Positions 55,355-63,787 of a DNA stretch of 64,000 nt are shown one piece after another. The position numbers and the translations under genes are program-made. Numbering within the stretch: the first letter of the stretch is position 1; each line of letters opens with the position of its first letter. The notes below the pieces were generated by a model. The model saw only the letters and a list, made by a program, of their open reading frames with translations. It ran no database searches and was not told where the DNA came from. The DNA is from Pseudomonas sp. Root71. GTDB taxonomy: Bacteria; Pseudomonadota; Gammaproteobacteria; Pseudomonadales; Pseudomonadaceae. The stretch lies in contig NZ_LMHY01000001.1 of the NCBI RefSeq assembly GCF_001429045.1, positions 379,892 to 443,891 on the forward strand, in the 5' to 3' direction.

Positions 55355-56693
55355 TGTTTTTCTCCGGCAAGATTTTCGCGGTAGTCAGGCGATCACGCGT
55401 CAGGTACGTCTTTGCCACCTCCTGAATCTCCAGGGGCGTAACTTTGCTCAACTCATTCGTATCCTGATCGGCCAGCCGCCAGTCCAGGCCGATGGTTTCC
55501 AGCAGGCCCAAGGTGTTGGCCTGCCCTTCCAGATCGTCCTGCGCATAAACGGTGTCAGCGATCAGGAGATTTTGCGCGCGTTCCAGCTCCGCCGGTTCCG
55601 GTGCCTTGTTCTTCAGTGATTCGATCACTTGCCACAGGCGGGCAAGGGCTTCGTCAGCATCATTGAGCTTGTCCGGGTTGAGCTGTGTGCTGATGGTCAG
55701 CAACGAATCACCACGATTGAAGGCGTCGTACTCTGAGCGGGCCTCAGTGAATATCGCTTCGCTCAGTTGCAGTTGTTGTTTGATCCGCGCGCTACTGGAT
55801 CCGGCCAGTAACATATTAAGAAGGCGCAGGGCATGGGCGGTCCGACGATCCGGTGCCGTGGCCAGGCTTGGCGCGTTGAAGCTCATGATCAGGCGTGGGG
55901 AAGCTATCGGTGCATACAGGGTCAGTGACCGTTCACCGGCAGAAGCCAGCTCGACGGGGGCATGGGCCACGGGTGTCGCGCGCCGCTCAAGATGGCCGAA
56001 GTGCTGCTGTGCAAGGGCCTTGATCCGCTCAGGCGTTACATCGCCAACCACCACCAGCGTCGCATTGTTTGGCGAATACCAGGCCTGATACCACTGCCGC
56101 AATTGCACGGCGTTCATGCGTTGCAAATCGTGCATCCAGCCAATCGTCGGGGTGCGATAGCCGCTGGCCGGGTAGGCAATGCTGTTCAGTCGCTCGCGAG
56201 CCGAAGCGATGATTCCATCATCAACGTGCATCCGGCGCTCTTCCTGAATGACCTTGAGCTCCGGAGTGAAGTCCTGTTCATTGAGCTCGGCCGTACTCAT
56301 CAGGTCAGCCAGTATTTCGAAAGCAACACCTGTCCGGGCAGAGGGCAGTGTCTGGTGAAACGACGTGTAGTCCGTGTAAGTTACGGCGTTTTCACTGGCG
56401 CCAAGCTTCTTCAGTATCGCCTCGAACTCTCCGGCGCAGGCCTTGCTGCTGCCTTTGTAGACCATGTGTTCGAGGGCGTGGGACAGGCCCGACTGGCCGG
56501 GCGGTTCGTAGCTTGCACCGACCTTGATCCAGAGTTGGGCGGTGACGATGGGGGAGCGGTGGTCCTCGCGCACGACAACCTTGAGGCCGTTATCCAGTAC
56601 GAAGTCTTGCGTCGCAGGGGGGGTCGCCGCGCTGGCCATGAGCGGCAGCCAGGCGATGAAGGGCAGCACAAGCGTGCTGCATGAGATGTTCAT
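55347..56693 (-). CDS. M16 peptidase, active-type subunit, divergent copy
   Basis: The 448-residue product has a signal peptide (LVLPFIAWLPLMASA) and the inverted zinc motif HxxEH at residues 72-76 (SHALEHMVYKG), with the third ligand Glu about 76 residues later in VIQEERRMHVDD. NNATLVVVGDVTP and the C-terminal domain are intact, so it should be a working zinc peptidase. Differences from the main copy are spread along the chain, which suggests old duplication or separate descent. The substrate is unknown; relatives clear short peptides. Confidence 0.9.
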   Translation of the reverse strand: MNISCSTLVLPFIAWLPLMASAATPPATQDFVLDNGLKVVVREDHRSPIVTAQLWIKVGASYEPPGQSGLSHALEHMVYKGSSKACAGEFEAILKKLGASENAVTYTDYTSFHQTLPSARTGVAFEILADLMSTAELNEQDFTPELKVIQEERRMHVDDGIIASARERLNSIAYPASGYRTPTIGWMHDLQRMNAVQLRQWYQAWYSPNNATLVVVGDVTPERIKALAQQHFGHLERRATPVAHAPVELASAGERSLTLYAPIASPRLIMSFNAPSLATAPDRRTAHALRLLNMLLAGSSSARIKQQLQLSEAIFTEARSEYDAFNRGDSLLTISTQLNPDKLNDADEALARLWQVIESLKNKAPEPAELERAQNLLIADTVYAQDDLEGQANTLGLLETIGLDWRLADQDTNELSKVTPLEIQEVAKTYLTRDRLTTAKILPEKNNG

Positions 56694-56902
56694 CCGTGTT
56701 CATCCTCAGTGGTTTGCAGTTAATTGCGCAAACCACTGTGGATGATCCGTAAGGACGTCAGGCGGTAACTATGTAGTGCACTTCACGACCGGTTTGGGGT
56801 GGTCGTCTCGCGGGAATCAGAGGTGCGTTGCTCGCAGCTTGTCTGGAAATACCGTGCACCACAGCCGGTCCGCAAGGGACAGGAAACAATTGATGGTGGG
56901 TC

Positions 56903-56931
56903 CATTATTAATGTTCCGGAACCCCCAGCGG
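56903..56931 (-). pseudogene. Fossil of the original M16 C-terminus and rsmD start
   Basis: After the stop of the fused M16 gene the frame still reads Pro-Leu-Gly-Val-Pro-Glu-His and TAA, exactly the last residues of the intact M16 gene at 60342. Directly after it comes ATGGACCCACCATCAA, resembling the rsmD start ATGGCCCACCCTAAAAA. This shows that the duplicated segment carried the gene boundary. Confidence 0.8.
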
Positions 56932-59604
56932 TTACTCGAAAGGGTTATCAGTAGGGGCCGGTAACGGCTTTTGCGGCACGGTCGGGCCAGCACTGACGAT
57001 GACCATCTTGTCCATGCTCAGGTGTTTGTTCATGGCGGCCTTGACCTGCTCGACGGTCAGGGCCTGGGACTGTTGCATGAAGTCTTCCAGGTGACTCAAC
57101 GGCAAATTAAAGTAGCCGATGACCGCCAGTTGATCGACGATATCGGCGTTGCTCGCGGTGGACAGCGGGAAGCTGCCGGCCAATCCGCGCTTGGCATCGT
57201 CAAGCTCTTTTTCGGTCGGGCCGGTCTCAAGGTAATCGGCCAGCACGTCCTGCACCAGTTTCACGGTGCCTTCGCTCATTTCGGCGCGGGTTTGCAGTTC
57301 GATCATGAACGGGCCACGCACCTGCTTTGGGGTGAGGCTCGAATACACGCCGTAAGTCAGGCCGCGTTTCTCGCGCACTTCGCTCATCAAGCGGGTGCCG
57401 AAGCCGCCGCCACCGAGAATCTGGTTACCCATGGACAACGCCGCGTAATCCGGGTCGTAGCGGTCGATGCCCAATTGCGCGAGTATCAGGTTGGTCTGCT
57501 TGGACGGGAACTCGATATGGCCGACGCTGGCCTTGGGCTCGACCGGTTGCGCGATTTTCGGCAAGGCTGGCCCTTTGGGCAGGGCGCTGGAAATCTGGGC
57601 AGCAATCGCTTCGGCTTCCGCGCGGGACAGGTCGCCGACCAGTGCGATCCCAACGTTACCGGCTGTATAGGCTTTCTCGTGGAAAGTACGCAGTTGCGCC
57701 AAAGTAATCGCCGGTACGGTTTCCGCCGTGCCGTAGCTGGAATGAGCGTACGGATGATCACCATACAAGCGGCTCATCAGTTCCAGGTTCGCCAATTTAC
57801 CGGGGTCCTGCTTGTAATATTCGAAATGGGTGAATATCAGATTCTTCATGCGGGTTAACGAGTCGGCCGGGAAGATTGGTTTGCCCACGACTTCAGCGAA
57901 CAGCTTCAGGGCCGGCTCGCGCTTGTCCTTGGCACTCAGGCTGCGCAGCGTAGCGACTGCCATGTCGTTATAAGTGTCGTTGCCGAAATTGGCGCCAAGG
58001 TCTTCGAAGCCCTGGGCAATGGCACTGGCGTCTTTGCCGGCCACTCCTTCGCCGAGCATGGCGTTGGTCAATAGCGCCAGACCGAGTGCGTTGCCGTCGT
58101 GGCTGCTGCCGGCGGCGAAGGTCAGGCGCATGTCGAACATCGGCAGTTCATGGGCTTCGACAAACAGCACCTTGGCACCGTTGGCTGTGTTCCAGGTTTG
58201 TACGTCAAGTTTGCGGGAGCTCGGTACTTTGCCGTCGAGCATCGCCAGTGATTCCACCGGCAGGTTGGGGCCATCAGGACCGTCAGTCTCATGAGTTGTT
58301 TCCTCGGGCAAGGCATGGGCAACACTCACGCGAGAGCGGGTGAAAAATGTGTGGGCCGCTTTCTGGATGTCCTCGGGAGTTACCTCCTGCAGACCGGCAA
58401 GTTCAGTATCCATCAGCTTCCACGACAGGCCGATTGTTTCCAGCTGTCCGATGGTGTGAGCCTGACTGTTGATCAAGTCTCGTTGGTAGACCAGTTGAGC
58501 GATCGCTCGAGCGCGCGCCCGCTCGATTTCTTCAGCAGAAGGCGCGGTGGTTTTGAGCTGTTCGAGCAGTCGCCACAGGCCGGCTTCAACCTGCTCTATG
58601 GTTTTGTGTTTCCGGACGTTAGGTGTCGCTGACAAGGTGAACAAGCTGTCGCCTCGGGTGTAGGGGGAGTAGTACGAGGACGCAAAGGAGACAAGCTCTT
58701 CACCACGTTGCAATAGCGCCGGGATACGGGCGCTATAACCACCATCAAGCAGGGACACAATCAGCCGCAAGGCGTTTACCGCGTGTTTGTCTTCGGCGGT
58801 GGCTATACCGGGCACGTTGAACGCCATGAGTATTTCCGGTTCCCGGGTCTGTGTGTGCACTGTAATCCTGCGTTCGCCTGGCTCTGCCAGTTCCAGCGGA
58901 ATCTTGACTGGGGGGATGTCACGACTTTGGATCGGCCCGAACCAACGCTGGGCCAGAGTGACGACCTCTTCCGGTGTCACATCACCCACCACAACTAGCG
59001 TGGCATTGTTCGGCGCATACCAGGATTGGTACCAGTGACGCAGCTCTTCGATCTTCATGCGCTCAAGATCGGCCATCCAGCCAATGGTTGGCGTTCTGTA
59101 GCCGCTGCTGGGGAAAGTGATGGTAGAGAAGAGTTCTCGCGCCCTGCTCATCGAGCTGTCGTCGACACGCAGGCGGCGTTCTTCCTTGATGACTTCGATC
59201 TCTTTATTGAACTCTTCGGCTGGCAGGTGTGCGTTCACCATGCGGTCGGCTTCGAGTTCGAAGGCCACGCCAAGGTAGTCGCGGGACAGCAACTGGTAAT
59301 AAACGGTAGCGTCGTCGCTGGTGAAGGCATTCTCCTCAGCGCCGAGGCTGCGCAATATTATCGATGCTTCACCGGGTCGGGTTTTATTGCTGCCCTTGAA
59401 CACCATGTGTTCCAGGGCGTGGGATAGCCCCGATTGCCCCGGATGTTCATAGCTGGAACCGACTTTGTACCAGAGCTGGGAGATCACCACAGGTGCTCGA
59501 TGATCTTCGCGAACGATGATCTTCAGGCCATTTTCGAGAGTGCACTCATGCGTAGGGGTTGGAGTTCGTTCAGTCATTGGCTTGTTCATCCATTGGTTAT
59601 TCAT
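56932..59604 (-). CDS. Fused M16 peptidase (active plus inactive halves), no signal peptide
   Basis: One chain of about 890 residues joins an active M16 half (SHALEHMVFKG; third Glu in VIKEERRLRVDD) to an inactive half (REKRGLTYGVYSSL). Both halves closely match the separate genes at 61825 and 60342, and the second half is nearly identical at DNA level near its end. The join, around 58290, is exactly where the separate genes overlap: THE-stop has become THE-TDGPDG, and the partner's membrane anchor is gone. The N terminus lacks a signal peptide (MNNQWMNKPMTERTPTP), so the product is probably cytoplasmic. The start is uncertain; in-frame starts lie at 59664 (GTG), 59622, 59613, 59604, 59589 and 59577, none with a good ribosome site. 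Confidence 0.85.
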   Translation of the reverse strand: MNNQWMNKPMTERTPTPTHECTLENGLKIIVREDHRAPVVISQLWYKVGSSYEHPGQSGLSHALEHMVFKGSNKTRPGEASIILRSLGAEENAFTSDDATVYYQLLSRDYLGVAFELEADRMVNAHLPAEEFNKEIEVIKEERRLRVDDSSMSRARELFSTITFPSSGYRTPTIGWMADLERMKIEELRHWYQSWYAPNNATLVVVGDVTPEEVVTLAQRWFGPIQSRDIPPVKIPLELAEPGERRITVHTQTREPEILMAFNVPGIATAEDKHAVNALRLIVSLLDGGYSARIPALLQRGEELVSFASSYYSPYTRGDSLFTLSATPNVRKHKTIEQVEAGLWRLLEQLKTTAPSAEEIERARARAIAQLVYQRDLINSQAHTIGQLETIGLSWKLMDTELAGLQEVTPEDIQKAAHTFFTRSRVSVAHALPEETTHETDGPDGPNLPVESLAMLDGKVPSSRKLDVQTWNTANGAKVLFVEAHELPMFDMRLTFAAGSSHDGNALGLALLTNAMLGEGVAGKDASAIAQGFEDLGANFGNDTYNDMAVATLRSLSAKDKREPALKLFAEVVGKPIFPADSLTRMKNLIFTHFEYYKQDPGKLANLELMSRLYGDHPYAHSSYGTAETVPAITLAQLRTFHEKAYTAGNVGIALVGDLSRAEAEAIAAQISSALPKGPALPKIAQPVEPKASVGHIEFPSKQTNLILAQLGIDRYDPDYAALSMGNQILGGGGFGTRLMSEVREKRGLTYGVYSSLTPKQVRGPFMIELQTRAEMSEGTVKLVQDVLADYLETGPTEKELDDAKRGLAGSFPLSTASNADIVDQLAVIGYFNLPLSHLEDFMQQSQALTVEQVKAAMNKHLSMDKMVIVSAGPTVPQKPLPAPTDNPFE

Positions 59605-59730
59605 TGCATCCATGCGAGACATTTCGCACGTCAACGATGATCCAGGAGCAGAGGAACAAGCCACCTCAGATGTGTTGCGTTTTAAGAAGCCACCGTGGTG
59701 CCGGGCAAGCCATCGGCCTGCCCGTGCGCT

Positions 59731-60342
59731 TTACTCGGCAGGGTTTTCAGTGCTGCGCTGCCACAATGAGTAATACACGCGCCCGGATTTCTGTTCCCGG
59801 TGCAGGCGCCAGTTCTCCGGCAGGCCCAGGGTCGACGGCGCCGACTCGCTTTCGGTGTACACCCAGGCGTCTTCGGCCAGCCATTGGCGCTCTTCGAGCA
59901 ACTTGCAGACGGTGGGCAGCAGGTCCTGGTTGAACGGCGGGTCAAGGAACACCAGGTCGTAGGCCGTTGCGGTCTGGGTTTCCAGGTAGCGCAGGGCGTC
60001 GGCGGTCTGGACCTGGCCGTTGGTGCAACGCAATGTGCCCAGGTGTTCCTTCAGGCTGGACACCGCGATGCTGCTGGCGTCCAGCGCCTGACCCATGGCT
60101 GCGCCGCGGGACAGGGCTTCGAGGAACAGCGCGCCACTGCCGGTGAACGGGTCGAGTACCTTGGCACCGGGTACATAAGGTGCGAGCCAGTTGAACAGGG
60201 TTTCACGCACTCGGTCCGGCGTCGGGCGCAGGCCCGGGGCGTCGGGGAAGCTCAGCTTGCGGCTGCGCCATTCACCGCCGATGATGCGCAACTGGTTTAT
60301 GCCGTTGTGGACGTTTTTGGCGGGTTTTTTAGGGTGGGCCAT
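59731..60342 (-). CDS. rsmD: 16S rRNA m2G966 methyltransferase
   Basis: The 203-residue product shows RIIGGEWRSRKL, RPTPDRVRETLFNWL, the SAM loop VLDPFTGSGALFLEALSRGA and the catalytic LVFLDPPFNQ. It methylates G966 of 16S rRNA. Its ATG shares one base with the TAA stop of the M16 gene upstream (TAATG), so the genes are translationally coupled. Order M16-M16-rsmD beside ftsY is the Pseudomonas arrangement. Confidence 0.96.
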   Translation of the reverse strand: MAHPKKPAKNVHNGINQLRIIGGEWRSRKLSFPDAPGLRPTPDRVRETLFNWLAPYVPGAKVLDPFTGSGALFLEALSRGAAMGQALDASSIAVSSLKEHLGTLRCTNGQVQTADALRYLETQTATAYDLVFLDPPFNQDLLPTVCKLLEERQWLAEDAWVYTESESAPSTLGLPENWRLHREQKSGRVYYSLWQRSTENPAE

Positions 60343-61832
60343 TAATGCTCCGGAACCCCGAGCGGCTGCTCGGAAGGTTTATCAGTAGGGGCCGGTAACG
60401 GCTTTTGCGGCACGGTCGGGCCAGCGCTGACGATGACCATCTTGTCCGTACTCAGGTGTTTGTTCATGGCGGCTTTGACCTGCTCGACGGTCAAGGCCTG
60501 GGACTGTTGCATGAAGTCTTCCAGGTGACTCAGCGGCAAGTTGTAAAAACCGATGGCGCCCAGCTGACCGACGATATCGGCGTTGCTGGCGGTGGACAGC
60601 GGGAAGCTGCCGGCCAGTTCGCGCTTGGCGTCGTCCAGCTCTTTTTCGGTCGGGCCGGTATTAAGGTAGTCGGCCAGTACATCCTGCACCAGTTTCAGGG
60701 TGCCCTCGCTCATCTCGGCACGGGTTTGCAGGTTGATCATGAACGGGCCGCGTGCCTGCATCGGGGTGAAGCCCGAATACACGCCGTAAGTCAGGCCACG
60801 CTTTTCGCGCACTTCACTCATCAAGCGGGTGCCGAAGCCGCCGCCACCGAGAATCTGGTTACCCATGGACAACGCCGCATAGTCCGGGTCGTCGCGATCG
60901 ATGCCCAGTTGCGCAAGCATCAGGTTGGTCTGCTTGGACGGGAACTCGATATGGCCGACGCTGGCCTTGGGCTCGACCGGTTGCGCGATTTTCGGCAAGG
61001 CCGGGCCTTTGGGCAGGGCGCTGGAAACCTGGGCGGCAATCGCTTCAGCTTCCGCGCGGGACAGGTCGCCGACCAGCGCGATCACCACATTACCGGCTGC
61101 GTAGGCTTTCTCGTGGAAAACACGCAGCTGTGCCTGGGTTATCGCCGGGACGGTTTTCGCCGTGCCATCGCTGGCGTGTGCGTACGGGTGATCACCGTAC
61201 AAGCGGTTCATCAGTTCCAGGCTCGCCAGTTTGCCGGGGTTCTGTTTCTGGTATTCAAAACCGGCGAGCATCTGGTTCTTGATGCGGGCCAGCGAGTCGG
61301 CAGGGAAAGTCGGCTTGCCGATGACTTCGGCGAACAGCTTCAGGGCCGGTTCGCGCTTGTCCTTGGCACTCAGGCTGCGCAGCGAAGCGATTGCCATGTC
61401 CTTATAAGCGCCGTTGCCGAAATCGGCACCCAGGCCTTCGAAGCCCTGGGCAATGGCACCGACGTCCTTGCCGGCCACACCTTCGTTGAGCATGGCGTTG
61501 GTCAACACCGCCACGCCCGGTGCATCGCCGTCCTGGCTGCTGCCGGCAGCGAAGATCAGGCGCATGTCGAACATCGGCAGCTCATGGGCTTCGACAAACA
61601 GCACCTTGGTGCCTTCGGCGGTGTTCCAGGTCTGCACGTCCAGCTTGCGGTGTTGCGGTGCCTTGCCGTTGAGTTCGGTCAGCGATTGCAGTTTCTGGCT
61701 GGCCTTGGCCTTGTCGAGGGCTTCGCTGGCATTGGTTTCACCGGAGCGCGACAGATAGAACGCGGCGGAGCCGATAACGGCGACGGCGACCAGGCCGATC
61801 AGGGCCAGGCGGGAGGGTTTACGCTCACTCAT
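60342..61832 (-). CDS. M16 peptidase, inactive-type subunit, membrane-anchored
   Basis: The start at 61832 (MSERKPSRLALIGLVAVAVI) gives 496 residues with an N-terminal membrane anchor (about residues 9-25). The fold is M16 without HxxEH (VLTNAMLNEGVAGKD), and the Arg/Tyr pair is in REKRGLTYGVYSGF. It pairs with the active subunit encoded just upstream, whose stop it overlaps by 8 bases (ATGAGTGA). The C-terminal tail ends PSEQPLGVPEH. Corresponds to PA0371 by position. Confidence 0.9.
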   Translation of the reverse strand: MSERKPSRLALIGLVAVAVIGSAAFYLSRSGETNASEALDKAKASQKLQSLTELNGKAPQHRKLDVQTWNTAEGTKVLFVEAHELPMFDMRLIFAAGSSQDGDAPGVAVLTNAMLNEGVAGKDVGAIAQGFEGLGADFGNGAYKDMAIASLRSLSAKDKREPALKLFAEVIGKPTFPADSLARIKNQMLAGFEYQKQNPGKLASLELMNRLYGDHPYAHASDGTAKTVPAITQAQLRVFHEKAYAAGNVVIALVGDLSRAEAEAIAAQVSSALPKGPALPKIAQPVEPKASVGHIEFPSKQTNLMLAQLGIDRDDPDYAALSMGNQILGGGGFGTRLMSEVREKRGLTYGVYSGFTPMQARGPFMINLQTRAEMSEGTLKLVQDVLADYLNTGPTEKELDDAKRELAGSFPLSTASNADIVGQLGAIGFYNLPLSHLEDFMQQSQALTVEQVKAAMNKHLSTDKMVIVSAGPTVPQKPLPAPTDKPSEQPLGVPEH

Positions 61833-63180
61833 GAGTCGTCTCCAGAGGCAATACATGGGCGACGCTGAGACGTTCGCGGGTGAAGTACAGCTTGGCGGCT
61901 TTCTGGATGTCTTGCGGCGTGACGCTTTCCAGATCGGCCAGTTCGGTGTCCATCAGTTTCCATGACAGGCCGACCGTTTCCAGTTGGCCGATGGCGGTGG
62001 CCTGGCTGGTGATCGAGTCGCGCTCGAAGACCAGGCCGGCGATGACTTGTGCGCGTACGCGTTCCAGTTCTTCGGCGGTTGGCGCCGTGGTTTTCAACTG
62101 GTCGAGCAGCTTCCACAAACCGGCTTGCGCCTGGGCGATGGTCTTGTGTTTCTGCGAGTTTGGCGATGCCGACAGAGTGAAGAGGCTGTCGCCACGGGTG
62201 TAGGCGTCGTAACTCGACGAGCCGCCGGACACCAGTTCTTCTCCGCGTTCCAGTTGCGTCGGGATGCGCCCGCTGTAGCCGCCGTCGAGCAGCGCCGAGA
62301 TCAGACGCAGGGCATTGACCAGGCGCTTGTCTTCGGCGGTGGCGATGCTCGGCACGTTGAAGGCCAGCATCAGGCTGGGCAGTTGGGTCTGTACGTGCAG
62401 AGTGATCTGGCGCTCGCCTGGTTCGGCCAGTTCCAGCGGTTTTTTTGCGGCGGGCACATCACGCTTGGCGATCGGGCCGAAATAGCGTTGGGCCAGGGTT
62501 TTGACTTCGTCCGGAGTGACATCGCCAACCACCACCAGCGTAGCGTTGTTGGGCACGTACCAGGTTTCGTACCAGTGGCGCAGCTCTTCGACCTTCATCC
62601 GCTCAAGGTCGGCCATCCAGCCGATGGTCGGCGTGTGATAGCCGCTGGCCGGGTAGGCCATGGCCTTGAAGCGCTCGTAGGCCTTGGCCATCGGCTTGTC
62701 GTCGGTACGCAGGCGACGTTCTTCCTTGATGACCTCGATTTCCTTGGCGAACTCGTCGGGCGGCAGGCGCAGGCTGGCCATGCGGTCGGCTTCCAGCTCG
62801 AAGGCAACGCCCAGGCGATCACGGGCCAGCACCTGGTAGTACGCGGTGAAGTCGTCACTGGTGAATGCGTTTTCTTCGGCGCCGAGGTCGCGCAGGATCA
62901 GCGAGGCTTCGCCGGGGCCGACTTTCTCGCTGCCCTTGAACATCATGTGCTCCAGAGCGTGGGACAAACCGGTATTACCCGGCGTCTCGTAGCTGGAGCC
63001 GACCTTGTACCAGACCTGGGAAACCACCACGGGCGCACGATGGTCTTCGCGCACGACCACCTTCAAGCCATTGTCGAGAGTGAATTCGTGGGTGGGTTGC
63101 GGGTCGGCAGCCAAGGCCGAAAGGGGCAGGCAAACTGTGCTGAGCAGCAGGCCTGCGGCGCGGCGGGCAAGAGCATTCAT
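61825..63180 (-). CDS. M16 zinc metallopeptidase, active subunit
   Basis: The 451-residue product has a signal peptide (RAAGLLLSTVCLPLSALA) cut near residue 25. The zinc motif HxxEH is at residues 74-78 (SHALEHMMFKG) and the third ligand is Glu154 in VIKEERRLRTDD. NNATLVVVGDVTPDEV and the second domain follow. It forms a periplasmic heterodimer with the anchored inactive subunit downstream. Corresponds to PA0372. A 270-base inverted-repeat element begins 56 bases upstream of its start and so sits in or near its promoter. Confidence 0.92.
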   Translation of the reverse strand: MNALARRAAGLLLSTVCLPLSALAADPQPTHEFTLDNGLKVVVREDHRAPVVVSQVWYKVGSSYETPGNTGLSHALEHMMFKGSEKVGPGEASLILRDLGAEENAFTSDDFTAYYQVLARDRLGVAFELEADRMASLRLPPDEFAKEIEVIKEERRLRTDDKPMAKAYERFKAMAYPASGYHTPTIGWMADLERMKVEELRHWYETWYVPNNATLVVVGDVTPDEVKTLAQRYFGPIAKRDVPAAKKPLELAEPGERQITLHVQTQLPSLMLAFNVPSIATAEDKRLVNALRLISALLDGGYSGRIPTQLERGEELVSGGSSSYDAYTRGDSLFTLSASPNSQKHKTIAQAQAGLWKLLDQLKTTAPTAEELERVRAQVIAGLVFERDSITSQATAIGQLETVGLSWKLMDTELADLESVTPQDIQKAAKLYFTRERLSVAHVLPLETTHE

Positions 63181-63235
63181 TCGTTTTCAAACCTTTGGGG
63201 CTGCCCGCTTGGTCTTAGCGTCAGCGGGCGAGAGG

Positions 63236-63505
63236 TAGGGCGTGTCATCAATCATTACCAGTACCGCGCCGGAGCCTGATAGTGCGCAGGGCAAGGCGCG
63301 AGGAGTGTAGTTTGGTATTCCAAATAAACTCCGAGCAACGCAGCCCTGCGCACTATCAGGCCCGGCCCTCCGGGTGGTCGCCTGAAAGCGGGCCATACTG
63401 CGTTGCAGTCCTTGGCAAGGAAAGCACATTCCCTGCGGCCTGCGCCTTGTCTGGCCCGCTTTCAGGCGGCCACGCGGTACTGGTAATGATTGATGACACG
63501 CCCTA
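63236..63505. mobile_element. MITE-like element with 33-bp terminal inverted repeats
   Basis: The ends TAGGGCGTGTCATCAATCAT... (63236-63268) and its exact complement (63473-63505) are perfect over 33 bases, including a TA at each border. Inside are two more perfect hairpins: an 18-base stem CCTGATAGTGCGCAGGGC (63275-63292 with 63343-63360) and a 17-base stem CGCCTGAAAGCGGGCCA (63379-63395 with 63452-63468). There is no transposase gene. A TA border is typical of IS630/Tc1-type elements. Bases 63506-63787 before ftsY hold nothing I can name. Confidence 0.75.
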
Positions 63506-63787
63506 GGATACTGATCCGTTTTAGCGGCGGCCACGCCTATCAGGCCTTTATGCTTGATCAGGTTGAATGGGTTTGCGACGGAAGGTGGATATTTATCAAC
63601 TGAATTCCGCGTTTTCGCCGATTTTGCTGCTTTAGTCCTATGAGAAATCGATTCCTTGAGGCGCCGATGAGCACCTCGACAAAATGTTGCGCGTGAACAA
63701 GCTGGGTGAAACACAGTCTGTTCTGCATCGAATATTTATTTGCCGGGGCGCCATTGGCGCGTCGCTACCGTGAGATAGCCGTCCTCC

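Noticed and set aside
60405..61868. A 487-codon frame opposite the M16 gene
   Set aside because: It is an antisense shadow; it appears in similar form opposite the fused copy (56971-57858) only because the two genes are homologous.
63187..63714. A 175-codon frame on the minus strand over the inverted-repeat element
   Set aside because: It runs through both arms and both hairpins of the element, has no domain and a low-complexity composition; the palindromes explain the openness.
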